A stretch of DNA of 64,000 nt. Origin: Rhodovastum atsumiense (GTDB lineage Bacteria > Pseudomonadota > Alphaproteobacteria > Acetobacterales > Acetobacteraceae). The stretch is taken from assembly GCF_937425535.1 (NCBI RefSeq), contig NZ_OW485601.1, positions 1,045,001-1,109,000 of the forward strand. Direction: 5' to 3'. Each line of letters starts with the position of its first letter. Positions within the stretch are counted from its first letter, which is position 1. The notes below the pieces were generated by a model. That model was given only the letters and a program-made list of their open reading frames with translations. It did not search any database and had not been told where the DNA came from. This document shows, one piece after another, positions 8,435-17,642 of this stretch. The translations under genes and the position numbers were made by a program.

Positions 8435-8603
8435 GGGTGTCTGTCCTTCTTGTTCCCCGGCGGCATAACCGCCTGTTGTTGTTGTCGCTATGCTGCCGAT
8501 CGACTTACCGGCCGGCAACTGCGACCAGCCTGGGCGGCTCGAATCATGTGAAGCCTCCTCATCTACAGGCTACGACACCATAAAGGTTGCATGGTAATCT
8601 CGA

Positions 8604-10016
8604 TCACGTTACCGTCGTGTTTCTTTCGGCACTCATTACAACGATTCTATTTTCGATCCCGCGATTAATTGCACGGATCGACTGTGCCTCTCCGCCTTCC
8701 GGTTTACCGGGGCGCGTGGAATCATTCCACGCATAGAGATCCAGGTGAACCCAGGGCGTACCAGGAGCAAGGAATCGCCGCATGAACAACGCAGCAACGA
8801 CCGCACCGGCGTAAGGTTTCGCCGAGACGTTGTTAACTTCCGCAGTGCTACTGTCCAACCAGTCGTCGTAACCGTCCCAGAGCGGCAGCCGCCACAGCGG
8901 ATCATGGTGACGTGAACCAGCCGCCAGCAGCGTCTCCGCCCAGCCGTCATCGGTGGCGAACAGGGCCGGCACATCCGGCCCCAGCGCCACCCGCGCGGCA
9001 CCGGTCAGCGTGGCACAGTCGAGCAACAGGTCGGGCCGCTCGTCGGAGGCCTCGGCCAGCAGGTCGCACAGCACGAGCCTGCCCTCGGCATCGGTATTGC
9101 CGATCTCGACCGTCAGGCCGCGGCGCGTGCGGATCACGTCCAGCGGCCGCATCGCCCGGCCGGACACCGCGTTCTCCACGCAGCCGATGCGCACCGCGAG
9201 GCGGATCGGCAGGTCCGCTTCCATCAAAAGACGGGCAAGGCCGAGGACGCTGGCGGCCCCGCCCATATCCTTCTTCATCCGCAGCATGGCGGAGGACGGC
9301 TTGATATCGTAGCCGCCGCTGTCGAAACAGACCCCCTTGCCGCACAACGAGACCAGCGGGCTCGCCGCGGTGGCGCCGCTGCCCTGCCAGGTGAACCCGG
9401 CGACGACGGGCGAACGATCGGATCCGCGACCAACGGCGGCGATGGCGGGATAGCCGTCTTCCAGCGCCGCCCCGCTCACGTGGATCGGACTGGCCCCGTG
9501 GCGTGCGCCGAGGTCGAGCGCCGCCTGCGCCAGTTCTCCCGGACCCAGCAGGTTCGCGGGCGTGTTGACGAGATCGCGCACCATCCAGGTTGCCGCGGCC
9601 TCGCGCAGCGCCCGCTCGTGCCCCGTCACCGCAAGCTGCGCCGGCTCCCGCCGCACCGGGCGCAGCCGGTCGTAGCGATAGGCCCCGAGCAGGAAGCCGA
9701 GCGTGGCCGCCTCGGGGTCGAAATCACCCGGCTCGATCCGCCACCCGCCCGCGTCGGCCGGCAGCCGGTTGGCCAGGTCGCCGAACGCGAACGGGGAGTG
9801 ATCGCCGCCCAGGCCGAGCACGGCACCGACAACCCCGCTCTCGCCCGGCAGCAGCACGAGCTCCTGCGCCCGCCCGGTGAAGCCGCATCCCCGCAGCCAG
9901 GCCGCTTCGGCGGGCGGACGGGTGGCCAGGAAGGCATCGAGCGTTCCTGGACGCACCGCGTGAACAGGACGGGTCGTCGGATCGACGGTGGTGACGGGCA
10001 GAGGCCGGTCGGGCAA
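8604..10016 (-). CDS. M17-family leucyl aminopeptidase (cytosol aminopeptidase)
   Basis: A 470-residue di-zinc aminopeptidase that releases N-terminal amino acids from cytoplasmic peptides, usually as a hexamer. The N-terminal ~130 residues are the variable domain. The catalytic domain shows LVNTPAN near residue 149, GKGVCFDSGGYDIKPSSAM near residue 226 with metal-binding Lys and Asp, and NTDAEGRLVL near residue 317, which contains the second metal-ligand pair and the catalytic Arg. DCATLTGAARVALG follows. Its length is near the family's usual 460-500. It is read in the same direction as the MarR gene, but the 169-base gap makes an operon uncertain. Confidence 0.93.
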   Translation of the reverse strand: MPDRPLPVTTVDPTTRPVHAVRPGTLDAFLATRPPAEAAWLRGCGFTGRAQELVLLPGESGVVGAVLGLGGDHSPFAFGDLANRLPADAGGWRIEPGDFDPEAATLGFLLGAYRYDRLRPVRREPAQLAVTGHERALREAAATWMVRDLVNTPANLLGPGELAQAALDLGARHGASPIHVSGAALEDGYPAIAAVGRGSDRSPVVAGFTWQGSGATAASPLVSLCGKGVCFDSGGYDIKPSSAMLRMKKDMGGAASVLGLARLLMEADLPIRLAVRIGCVENAVSGRAMRPLDVIRTRRGLTVEIGNTDAEGRLVLCDLLAEASDERPDLLLDCATLTGAARVALGPDVPALFATDDGWAETLLAAGSRHHDPLWRLPLWDGYDDWLDSSTAEVNNVSAKPYAGAVVAALFMRRFLAPGTPWVHLDLYAWNDSTRPGKPEGGEAQSIRAINRGIENRIVVMSAERNTTVT

Positions 10017-10227
10017 GCGCGGTATCCCTCGTGAAGGCGTGCAAACGGTGAACGAAACGATGTGCGTTCACCGGCATTCCCGCAACTCCGCCACAACACC
10101 TAGATCATGAAAGATTTTCCGGCTGCCAGGGTGGACAGTGCCGTTTCGCCGGTAACGCGAAGAATTACGACGAAACGGCAATTTTTCCGTGCTTGTCTTC
10201 TCTAACGAAGTGTTGTGACCACCTGCC

Positions 10228-12075
10228 TTATCCGGCCGCGCCGGACAATGCGGCTTCGATCCGCCGGGCGAAGCCGGCGGGATCGCGCGGCAACTCGCCG
10301 TCCTGGATGCGCGCCAGATCGAGCAGCAGCTCGCCCGCCCCGGCGACATCGCCCCCGGCGGCCAGCTTTTCCGCCAAAGTCACGATCAGGGGATGCCGCG
10401 GATTGATTTCCAGCACCGGCGGCGCCACGAAGCCCGCCCGGCCGGCGCGCCGCAGCAGGCGCTGCATCTGCAGGTCGGGGCCGGCCGTGCCGGCCGCCAG
10501 CACCACCGCGCTCTCGACCAGCCGGTCGGTTGCACGCACCTCGCTCACGTCCTTGTCGAGCGCCGTCTTCAGCGCCGCCACCAGCGCGGTGACGTCGGCC
10601 GGCTCCCCGGCAGGGGTTTCGCCCGCCGGCAGCTTCGAGAGGTCCGCGGCGCCCTGGGTGATGCTGCGGATCGGCTTGCCATCGAACTCCTCCAGCCGTT
10701 CCGGCCAGAAGGCATCGATCGGATCGGCGAGCAGCAGCACCTCGATGCCACGGGCCCGGAAGCCCTCGAGCTGGGCGGACCGGGCGAGCGCGGCCGTATC
10801 GTCGCCGGCCAGGATGTAGATCGCCTCCTGCCCGTCCTTCATGCGACCGATGTAGTCCTCGAGCGAAGTCCAGCCCTCCACCGCCGAGGAACGGAAGCGC
10901 AGCAGCGGCGCGAGATCCTTGCGGTGCTCGCTGTCCTCCCACACGCCTTCCTTCAGCACGGCGCCGAAATTCTCCCAGAAGCCCGCGTAGGCCTCGGCTT
11001 CCTTCGCGCGCGTCCTGAGCTCGGTCAGCACCCGGTTGGTGACGGTGCGACGGATCCGCGCCAGCACCGGGGTCGCCTGCAGCATCTCGCGCGAGACGTT
11101 CAGCGGCAGGTCCTCGGTGTCGACCACGCCCTGCACGAAGCGCAGCCAGGAGGGCAGCAACTCGGCCTCGTCGGTGATGAACATGCGCCGCACATGCAGC
11201 CGCACCTTGGACGCCCGGTCATGATCCACCGGCTCGAATGGCCGGCTGCCGGGAATGAACAGCAGGGCGGAGAACTCGAGCGCCCCTTCGGCGTGCCAGT
11301 GGATGGTCGCCCAGGGGCTGTCGAAGAGATGGCCGAGATGGCGGTAGAATTCCTGGTAGGCGGCCTCCGTGACCTCGCCGCGGGACTTGCGCCACAGCGC
11401 CGTGCCTTCGTTGGCCGGCACGTCCTTGCCATCACGCTCGATGGTGATCGGAATGGTGATGTGGTCGGCCCATTTGCGGACGATCGTCTCCAGCCGCAGC
11501 GGATCGAGGTACTCCTCGGCATCGGCCTTGATGTGCAGCACCACGTCGGTGCCCGGCTCCTCGCGGCTGGCCGGGGCGATGGTGAACTCGCCCTCGCCGG
11601 CGGATGCCCAGGTCCAGGCCTCGTCGCTGCCGACCTTGCGCGAGGTCACCTCGACGCGATCGGCCACCATGAAGGCCGAATAGAAGCCGACGCCGAACTG
11701 GCCGATCAGGCTCGGCCGCTCCTCGGGCTTCGCATCGGCGAGCTTCTGGCCGAAGGCGCGGGTGCCGGACCGGGCGATGGTACCCAGATGATCGACCAGC
11801 TCCTCGCGCGACATGCCGAGGCCGCAATCGGCGATGGTGAGGGTGCGGTCGGGCTTGTGCGGCAGGATCCGGATCGTCCCCGCCTCGGGCAGCGCCAGGG
11901 CGGGATGGGTCAGGCTCTCGAAACGGCGCCGGTCGATCGCATCGGCGGCATTGGCCACCAGCTCGCGCAGGAATATCTCGCGTTCCGAATAGAGCGAATG
12001 GACCACCAGGTCGAGCAGTCGCCCGACCTCGGCCCCGAATCCATGCCGTTCGACCTGCGTGGCTGTCTCGGTCAT
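10228..12075 (-). CDS. htpG: Molecular chaperone HtpG (Hsp90)
   Basis: A 615-residue ATP-dependent chaperone, close to the 624 residues of the E. coli protein. The N-terminal GHKL ATPase domain shows [20 protein letters not shown] near residue 29 and [19 protein letters not shown] near residue 118. The usual DNGIGM appears here as DCGLGM. The middle domain has [11 protein letters not shown], and the C-terminal dimerisation domain ends without an MEEVD motif, as in bacteria. The ATG after a GGAG site seven bases upstream gives [14 protein letters not shown] heat-shock-like promoter is visible upstream. The gene is divergent from the helicase gene. Confidence 0.97.
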   Translation of the reverse strand: MTETATQVERHGFGAEVGRLLDLVVHSLYSEREIFLRELVANAADAIDRRRFESLTHPALALPEAGTIRILPHKPDRTLTIADCGLGMSREELVDHLGTIARSGTRAFGQKLADAKPEERPSLIGQFGVGFYSAFMVADRVEVTSRKVGSDEAWTWASAGEGEFTIAPASREEPGTDVVLHIKADAEEYLDPLRLETIVRKWADHITIPITIERDGKDVPANEGTALWRKSRGEVTEAAYQEFYRHLGHLFDSPWATIHWHAEGALEFSALLFIPGSRPFEPVDHDRASKVRLHVRRMFITDEAELLPSWLRFVQGVVDTEDLPLNVSREMLQATPVLARIRRTVTNRVLTELRTRAKEAEAYAGFWENFGAVLKEGVWEDSEHRKDLAPLLRFRSSAVEGWTSLEDYIGRMKDGQEAIYILAGDDTAALARSAQLEGFRARGIEVLLLADPIDAFWPERLEEFDGKPIRSITQGAADLSKLPAGETPAGEPADVTALVAALKTALDKDVSEVRATDRLVESAVVLAAGTAGPDLQMQRLLRRAGRAGFVAPPVLEINPRHPLIVTLAEKLAAGGDVAGAGELLLDLARIQDGELPRDPAGFARRIEAALSGAAG

Positions 12076-12104
12076 ATCGCAACTCCGGTTGTTCGCGGGC
12101 GCGC

Positions 12105-12133
12105 ATATGCGGCGCTGCGCAAGGACTTTCAAT
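12105..12133 (-). promoter_or_regulatory. Possible sigma-32 (RpoH) promoter of htpG
   Basis: Read on the minus strand, ATTGAAA (12133-12127) and CGCATAT (12111-12105) are separated by 15 bases and lie about 30 bases before the htpG start codon. They resemble the recalled heat-shock consensus CTTGAAA-N13-17-CCCATnT. The place and gene fit heat-shock control. The match is partial. Confidence 0.45.
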
Positions 12134-12256
12134 GCGTTCCTCCGCCGGGCGGCCATTCCGCCCGGAAGCGCCGCCCGGCGCGGCATTCGGCCGCTCCCCC
12201 CGCCCGATGACCACCCGCCCCTTGCGTTCCGGGGCATCACACCCAACCATCCGGGC

Positions 12257-14776
12257 ATGTCGGCTTTCGGAATCGGCGACCTTCCCGCCCGCGTGCGGGC
12301 CGTGCTCGGCCCGACCAACACGGGCAAGACGCATCTGGCGATCGAGCGTCTGCTGGCCCATGCGTCGGGCATCATCGGCTTCCCGCTGCGTCTGCTGGCG
12401 CGGGAGAACTACGACCGGATGGTGGCTCGCAAGGGCGCCCGCCACGTCGCGCTGATCACCGGGGAGGAAAAGATCATTCCCCCCGATGCGCGCTGGTTCT
12501 CCTGCACCGTCGAGGCGATGCCGCTCGATCGGCCGGTGGAATTCCTGGCGGTCGACGAGATCCAGCTCTGCGCCGATCCGGACCGGGGCCATGTCTTCAC
12601 CGACCGCCTGCTGCACGCCCGCGGCCTGGTGGAGACGATGTTCCTCGGCGCCGAGACCATCCGCCCGCTGCTGCAGCGGCTGGTGCCGCAGGCCGAGGTG
12701 CAGACGCGGCCGCGGCTGTCGCAGCTCAGCCATGCCGGCCCGGTCAAGCTCACCCGCCTGCCGCCCCGCAGCGCCGTGGTCGCCTTCAGCGCCGCCGAGG
12801 TCTACGCCATCGCCGAGCTGATCCGCCGCCGCCGCGGTGGCTGCGCGGTGGTGATGGGACGGCTGAGCCCGCGCACGCGCAACGCCCAGGTGGCGCTCTA
12901 CCAGGAAAAGGAGGTCGATTTCCTGGTGGCGACCGATGCGATCGGCATGGGCCTGAACATGGACGTCGACCATGTCGCCTTCGCCGGGCTGACCAAGTTC
13001 GACGGCCACCGGCCGCGCGGGCTGAGCGCCGCCGAGGTCGCCCAGATCGCCGGGCGCGCCGGGCGGGGCATGCGCGACGGCACTTTCGGCAGCACCGCCG
13101 ACTGCCCGCCTTTGGAACCCGAACTGGCCGCCCAGGTCGAGGCGCACAGCTTCGAGCCGCTGACCCAGCTCTGCTGGCGCAGCAGCGAGCTCGATTTCAC
13201 CCATGTCGACGCATTGCTGGACACGTTGCTGGCCCCGCCCCCCGGACCGGGACTGGTGCGCGGCAACGATGCGACCGACCTCGAGACCCTGGCCGCCCTG
13301 GCCCGCGAGCCGGAGATGCGCGGCCTCGCCCGTGGACGGGGCCGGGTGCGCCTGCTGTGGGACGCCTGCCAGATCCCCGATTTCCGCAAGCTGGCCGACG
13401 ATAGCCACATACGTTTGTGCGCACGAGTGTTCACTCACGTCGCCCGTGACGGCCGCATCCCCACCGACTGGATCGCCGGCCAGATCGCGGCGCTGGCGCG
13501 CGCGGACGGCGATATCGACACCCTGATGCAACGGCTGGCCGGCGTGCGCGTCTGGACTTATATCGCGGCCCGCCCGGACTGGGTCGCTGACGCGGCGCAC
13601 TGGCAGGGCCGGGCGCGCGAGGTCGAGGACCTGGTCTCCGACGCGCTGCATGAGCGGCTGATCGCCCGTTTCGTCGACCGCCGGGCGGCGCATCTCATGC
13701 GGCGACTGGAAGCGGGCGAACAGGAAGATCTGCTATCGGCGGTCACGCGCCGGGGCGAGGTGGTGGTGGAAGGACATCCGGTCGGCCTGATCGAGGGGTT
13801 CGGCTTCGTCCCCGACCCGTCCTGCGAAGGGGACGAGCGGCGCCTGGTGCTGCGCGCGGCCCGGCGCGCGCTGCGCGAGGAGATGCCGCGGCGGGTGCTG
13901 CGGCTGGAGGCGGCCGCGGATGCCGCCTTCACCTGGACCGACACCCACCGCCTGATCTGGGAAGGGGCGGCGGTCGGCCGCCTGCGCCGGGGCCCCGCGC
14001 CGATGCGGCCGCTGGTGGAGGTGCTCGACAGCGAGTTCCTCGACGGCGCCCAGCGCGAGCGGGTGCGCGCCCGCCTGCAGCATTTCCTGGATACCGAGAT
14101 CCGCCTCGCGGTGGCGCCCTTGCTGGCGGCGGCGGAGGCGGCGGCAGGGGAAGGCACCCTGCGCGGCCCCCTGCACCGGCTGGTCGAGCGCCTGGGCGTC
14201 GTGCCGGGCGCGACCGAAGACGACATCCCCTCCGGCCTGCGCGGACGTCTGAAGCCGCTGGGGGTGCGGGCCGGCCGCTTCGCCCTGTTCCTGCCCGCCC
14301 TGCTCAAGCCCCGGGCGACCCAGGTGCGGGCGCGGCTGTGGGCGCTCTGGCACGGCGCCCCCACCCCGGAACTGCCCGCCCCCAGCCTCGTCTGCGTGGC
14401 CCCGCCCCAGGACTGGCCCCCCGGCTTCGCCGCCGCCATGGGCTGGGTCGATGTCGGCCCCCTGCTGCTGCGCCTCGACGTCGCCGAGCGGGTCGCAGCG
14501 GAGCTGGCCTTCATCGCCCGCACCCACCCCGCCCCCTTGCCCACCGACCTGCTTCCCCGCCTCGGGGTGAAGACCGATGCCGTGCCTTTGGTGATGCGGC
14601 GGCTGGGCTTCCGGCTGTTGCCTCCCCCGCCTCTGGCCGAGGGGCAGCTGGGGCCGCCGCTGCCCACCCTGGTGGCGCCGCTGCGCCGCCGGCCCCCGTC
14701 CGGGCCTGCCCCCCGGCAGCGGCGCCCCCTGCCGGCCGACGGTCCCTTCGCCGCGCTGGCGGCACTGCGGGTGTGA
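12257..14776 (+). CDS. Suv3-like DEAD/DEAH-box RNA helicase
   Basis: An 839-residue superfamily-2 helicase of the Suv3 type known from alphaproteobacteria and mitochondria, where it acts in RNA turnover. Walker A is GPTNTGKTH near residue 18, motif II is VDEIQLC (DExH class) near residue 97, motif V is [19 protein letters not shown], and motif VI is QIAGRAGRG near residue 260. The C-terminal half is long and Arg/Leu-rich, with a proline-rich tail. [25 protein letters not shown] is the start that places Walker A at the normal distance. The stop overlaps the start of the S4 gene by one base (TGATG), so translation is coupled. Confidence 0.88.
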   Translation: MSAFGIGDLPARVRAVLGPTNTGKTHLAIERLLAHASGIIGFPLRLLARENYDRMVARKGARHVALITGEEKIIPPDARWFSCTVEAMPLDRPVEFLAVDEIQLCADPDRGHVFTDRLLHARGLVETMFLGAETIRPLLQRLVPQAEVQTRPRLSQLSHAGPVKLTRLPPRSAVVAFSAAEVYAIAELIRRRRGGCAVVMGRLSPRTRNAQVALYQEKEVDFLVATDAIGMGLNMDVDHVAFAGLTKFDGHRPRGLSAAEVAQIAGRAGRGMRDGTFGSTADCPPLEPELAAQVEAHSFEPLTQLCWRSSELDFTHVDALLDTLLAPPPGPGLVRGNDATDLETLAALAREPEMRGLARGRGRVRLLWDACQIPDFRKLADDSHIRLCARVFTHVARDGRIPTDWIAGQIAALARADGDIDTLMQRLAGVRVWTYIAARPDWVADAAHWQGRAREVEDLVSDALHERLIARFVDRRAAHLMRRLEAGEQEDLLSAVTRRGEVVVEGHPVGLIEGFGFVPDPSCEGDERRLVLRAARRALREEMPRRVLRLEAAADAAFTWTDTHRLIWEGAAVGRLRRGPAPMRPLVEVLDSEFLDGAQRERVRARLQHFLDTEIRLAVAPLLAAAEAAAGEGTLRGPLHRLVERLGVVPGATEDDIPSGLRGRLKPLGVRAGRFALFLPALLKPRATQVRARLWALWHGAPTPELPAPSLVCVAPPQDWPPGFAAAMGWVDVGPLLLRLDVAERVAAELAFIARTHPAPLPTDLLPRLGVKTDAVPLVMRRLGFRLLPPPPLAEGQLGPPLPTLVAPLRRRPPSGPAPRQRRPLPADGPFAALAALRV

Positions 14777-15177
14777 TGGCGGCCGGGCGCCCCGACCCAT
14801 CGACGGCGGGCGGCACGGAAGACCGCGACTGGCAGCGCCTGGACAAATGGCTGTGGTGCGCGCGCTTCATGAAGGCGCGGTCCGATTGCGCCCGCCTGGT
14901 CGGCGAAGGCATGGTGCGCATCAACCGCCAGCCGACCGACAAAGCGCATGCCCGGCTGCGGGTGGGCGACGTGCTGACCTTGCCGTTGCGCGGGCGGGTG
15001 CTGGTCGTCGCGGTGCGCGCCCTCGCCATCCGTCGCGGCCCCGCCACGGAAGCGCGGCTGCTATACCACGAAATTGCCCCGGCCGAGGTCGATGCGGCCC
15101 CGCCCCACACTTGCGGTAGTGACGAAACGGCGGCATACCCCGCGCCTGACCCTATTCCGACCAGGAGTCCGCAATGA
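14776..15177 (+). CDS. S4-domain RNA-binding protein, Hsp15-like
   Basis: A 133-residue protein whose S4 RNA-binding domain runs from about residue 19 ([23 protein letters not shown]) to residue 65 ([23 protein letters not shown]). This is the pattern of Hsp15/HslR, which binds stalled 50S subunits carrying peptidyl-tRNA. The C-terminal 40 residues are low in complexity. It overlaps the helicase stop by one base and the ferredoxin start by four bases (ATGA), so the three genes form one translationally coupled unit. The biochemical role is inferred from the family. Confidence 0.88.
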   Translation: MAAGRPDPSTAGGTEDRDWQRLDKWLWCARFMKARSDCARLVGEGMVRINRQPTDKAHARLRVGDVLTLPLRGRVLVVAVRALAIRRGPATEARLLYHEIAPAEVDAAPPHTCGSDETAAYPAPDPIPTRSPQ

Positions 15178-15506
15178 CCTACGTGGTCACGGAAAACTGC
15201 ATCCGCTGCAAGTACATGGACTGCGTGGAAGTCTGCCCTGTGGACTGCTTCTACGTCGGCGAGAATATGTTGGTGATCCATCCGGACGAATGCATTGATT
15301 GCGGCGTCTGCGAACCGGAATGCCCGGCCGAGGCGATCGCGCCGGACAGCGACGACCGGGCTGCCGCCTGGGCGGAAACCAACCGCACCTACTCGGCGCT
15401 GTGGCCGAACATCACCCGCAAGGGCGAGCCGCCAGCCGACGCCGACGAGTGGAAGACCAAGGAAGACAAGGCCAAGCTGTTCTCGCCCGAACCGGGCGTT
15501 CCCTGA
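15174..15506 (+). CDS. fdxA: Ferredoxin FdxA (two Fe-S clusters)
   Basis: A 110-residue FdxA/FdI-type ferredoxin. The N-terminal half has the cysteine pattern [18 protein letters not shown] (from Cys9) and [16 protein letters not shown] (from about Cys40), typical of [3Fe-4S]/[4Fe-4S] or 2x[4Fe-4S] ferredoxins. The ~50-residue C-terminal extension ending in LFSPEPGVP is also typical. It would be a cytoplasmic electron carrier. Its start overlaps the S4 gene by four bases. A strong terminator-like hairpin follows the stop codon, so this is probably the last gene of the helicase-S4-fdxA unit. Confidence 0.96.
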   Translation: MTYVVTENCIRCKYMDCVEVCPVDCFYVGENMLVIHPDECIDCGVCEPECPAEAIAPDSDDRAAAWAETNRTYSALWPNITRKGEPPADADEWKTKEDKAKLFSPEPGVP

Positions 15507-15522
15507 TCCTGCCGTACTGCCG

Positions 15523-15554
15523 TCCCTGGGCGTGGTTCGTTACGCCCAGGGACG
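15523..15554 (+). terminator. Terminator-like hairpin after fdxA
   Basis: Perfect 12-base arms GTCCCTGGGCGT and ACGCCCAGGGAC around an 8-base loop, 17 bases after the fdxA stop. There is no clear T-run. Confidence 0.65.
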
Positions 15555-15895
15555 ACGAGGGCCGGGCATTTCGTTGCGCGCCCGGCGCCTCCTGATCTCC
15601 CCCGGTGGCCGAACCACCCCACAAAAAATGTGCGGGTTGAGGGGGTTGCGGTCCCTTGCACCGCTTTGATCGGCTCCCCAGATCTGCATATGATATTCTC
15701 AGGGAACGGAAGAATCCGCCCTGCGGGGCACCCGATGGTTTGGTGCCCGCGGTGTGGCGGTCACGCCTTCGCTCGTGAAGGAATATCTGCGGCGCCGGTC
15801 CGGCGGCCAGGATCCTCGGGTTTGTCGGCGATCCCTCGTGCCGGCCACTCAGCACCGTAATCGGGCAGTGACGTTTCTGGAGCACGAGGTTCGCC
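15555..15895. other. 340-bp gap before carD
   Basis: No coding frame is convincing. It contains a small stem CCCAC/GTG-GGG near 15617-15640 with an A-rich loop, and a 7-base-arm hairpin GGGCACC/GGTGCCC at 15726-15748. Either could be part of a leader or a small RNA. The carD promoter must lie here. A GAGG site stands six bases before the carD ATG. Confidence 0.4.
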
Positions 15896-16705
15896 ATGAA
15901 GGCGTCCGCAGCCAGTGAGCGTAGTGCAGTCACCCGGACGGCCAGGGCGCAGCCGCCTCGCGCCGATCTGTCGAAACCGGATCGTCTGGCCGCCTTCCCG
16001 CCGGTGGGGCACCCCGGCAACACCGGCGGAAACGCCCCTTCGAAGGCCATGACGCCGCAACATCGGACCAGCGCCCCCTCTCCCGCCCGTCCACTCTCCC
16101 CTCGACCTCAGGATGCGAAGAATCCGGACGTGAAAACTGCGGAAGCGAACATTGTCCCCCCCGGCCCTCCGACACCGGCCAGCCATTCGGATCCCGTTCT
16201 CCGCCCCCTTGCCAGGGAAGAGAGCTTCGCCGAAGGCGACTACGTGGTCTATCCAACCCACGGCGTCGGCAAGATCGACAAGATCGCCATCGAGGAGATC
16301 GCCGGGCACCGCCTGGATCTGATCCACATCACCTTCGAGGAAAATCGCATGACGCTGCGGGTGCCGGTCGCCAAGGCCCGCAGCGCCGGACTGCGCAGGC
16401 TCGCCACGCAAACCAAGTTCGACGAGGCGCTCGCCGTGCTGAAAGGCCGGGCCAGGGTCAAGCGGACGATGTGGTCGCGCCGGGCTCAGGAATACGAGGC
16501 CAAGATCAATTCCGGCGACCCCATCGCCATCGCCGAGGTGGTGCGCGACCTGCACCGCAACGCCGGCCAACCCGACCAGAGCTTCTCCGAACGCCATATC
16601 TATGAATCGGCGATGGATCGCCTGGCCGCCGAGCTGGCGGCGCTGGACCGCACCGACAAGGCCAGTGCCGCGATCAAGCTGGCGAACTTCCTGAAGTCGA
16701 TCTGA
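15896..16705 (+). CDS. carD: CarD-family transcriptional regulator with long N-terminal extension
   Basis: CarD proteins bind RNA polymerase beta and stabilise open promoter complexes. The RNA-polymerase-interacting domain starts near residue 110 (SFAEGDYVVYPTHGVGKIDKI), and the all-helical DNA-contacting part runs to the end (MWSRRAQEYEAKINSGDPIAIAEVVRDLHR, LANFLKSI). The first ~105 residues are rich in Pro, Ala, Ser and Arg and look disordered. Alphaproteobacterial CarD proteins are usually about 165-175 residues without this part. The first ATG has a good GAGG ribosome site, which favours the long form. The ATG at residue 52 is an alternative. Confidence 0.9.
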   Translation: MKASAASERSAVTRTARAQPPRADLSKPDRLAAFPPVGHPGNTGGNAPSKAMTPQHRTSAPSPARPLSPRPQDAKNPDVKTAEANIVPPGPPTPASHSDPVLRPLAREESFAEGDYVVYPTHGVGKIDKIAIEEIAGHRLDLIHITFEENRMTLRVPVAKARSAGLRRLATQTKFDEALAVLKGRARVKRTMWSRRAQEYEAKINSGDPIAIAEVVRDLHRNAGQPDQSFSERHIYESAMDRLAAELAALDRTDKASAAIKLANFLKSI

Positions 16706-16714
16706 CAAAGCAAA

Positions 16715-16743
16715 GGGGCCCCAGCCCTTCTGGCTGGAGCCCC
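16715..16743. terminator. Bidirectional terminator between carD and the BI-1 gene
   Basis: The stem GGGGC-c-CCAGCC / GGCTGG-a-GCCCC has a five-base loop and sits between two convergent genes. An A-run precedes it on the plus strand, which would be a T-run for the minus-strand transcript. Confidence 0.75.
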
Positions 16744-16772
16744 TCGCCGGAAGCCGTGCCGGCGGCGCGGCG

Positions 16773-17549
16773 TCAGTCGCTGTTGCGGTTGCCGAGCAGC
16801 ATCAGCAGCATCTGGAACAGGTTGATGAAGTTCAGATACAGGCCGAGTGCGTCGAACACGCTCCGCTTGGCGGCCTCGTCCGGGCCATAGGCATAGGCGA
16901 ACTCGACGAAATCCGACTTGATCCGCTGGGTGTCGTAGGCGGTCAGGCCGGTGAACACCAGCACGCCGATGATGCTGATCACGAACTGCAGGCCGGCACT
17001 GCCCAGGAAGATATTCACCAGGCTGGCCAGCACGATGCCGAACAGCCCCATGATCAGGAAGCTGCCGAGCTTGGTCAGGTCGCGACGCGTGGCATAGCCG
17101 AAGATGCTCATCGCGGCGAAGGTGCCGGCCGTGATGAAGAACACCCGGGCGACGGAAGCGCCGGTGTAGATCAGGAAGATATTCGTCAGGCTCGCGCCCA
17201 TCGCCAGGCAGAAAGCCCAATAGAGCCCCTGCACCGCGGTGGCGGAAAGCCGGTTCACACCGAAGTTCAGAACCAGGATGAAGGCCAGCGGCGCGAAGAT
17301 GCTGATCCAGGCAAGGACGCCCGGCGCGTGCACCATCCGGCCGCTCGGGGTCATGGTGAGCGGGTAGAAAACCTCGAGCAGGCTGGTATTGGCGATGGCA
17401 AAGGCCACGATGCCGGTGAGCACCAGGCCGGATGCCATCCAGTTGTAGACGCGAAGCATATAGGCGCGCAGGCCTGCGTCCAGTACTGCCGCCGTCTCGG
17501 CTGCGCGGGTCGCCCCCGTGTAGGTCCGATAGTCGGGACTGAAAGCCAT
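16773..17549 (-). CDS. Bax inhibitor-1/YccA family membrane protein
   Basis: A 258-residue inner-membrane protein with seven predicted membrane segments, from YNWMASGLVLTGIVAFAIA near residue 40 to LGLYLNFINLFQMLLMLLG at the end. The family motif is visible in TGLTAYDTQRIKSDF near residue 201 (the usual form is GLTAYDTQ.IK). Members include YccA, a modulator of the FtsH protease, and Ca2+-leak channels of the BI-1 type. N-terminal residues to about 30 are soluble. It stands alone, converging with carD through a shared terminator. The precise role is not known. Confidence 0.93.
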   Translation of the reverse strand: MAFSPDYRTYTGATRAAETAAVLDAGLRAYMLRVYNWMASGLVLTGIVAFAIANTSLLEVFYPLTMTPSGRMVHAPGVLAWISIFAPLAFILVLNFGVNRLSATAVQGLYWAFCLAMGASLTNIFLIYTGASVARVFFITAGTFAAMSIFGYATRRDLTKLGSFLIMGLFGIVLASLVNIFLGSAGLQFVISIIGVLVFTGLTAYDTQRIKSDFVEFAYAYGPDEAAKRSVFDALGLYLNFINLFQMLLMLLGNRNSD

Positions 17550-17642
17550 GGTCTGTGTTTTCCTTATCAGGCGGGATGCCTCTCGGCGATCATTTTGGGT
17601 CCGCAGGGCCGCCGATCAAGCGAAATCGACGTAATACGTTCC

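Noticed and set aside
8593-8613. Inverted repeat GGTAA/TTACC as a MarR operator
   Set aside because: It overlaps the 3' end of the M17 gene, is only five bases per arm, and is far from the MarR start.
15600-15760. A 6S RNA or other structural RNA before carD
   Set aside because: Only short stems are visible, and no long extended hairpin with a central bubble could be drawn by eye.
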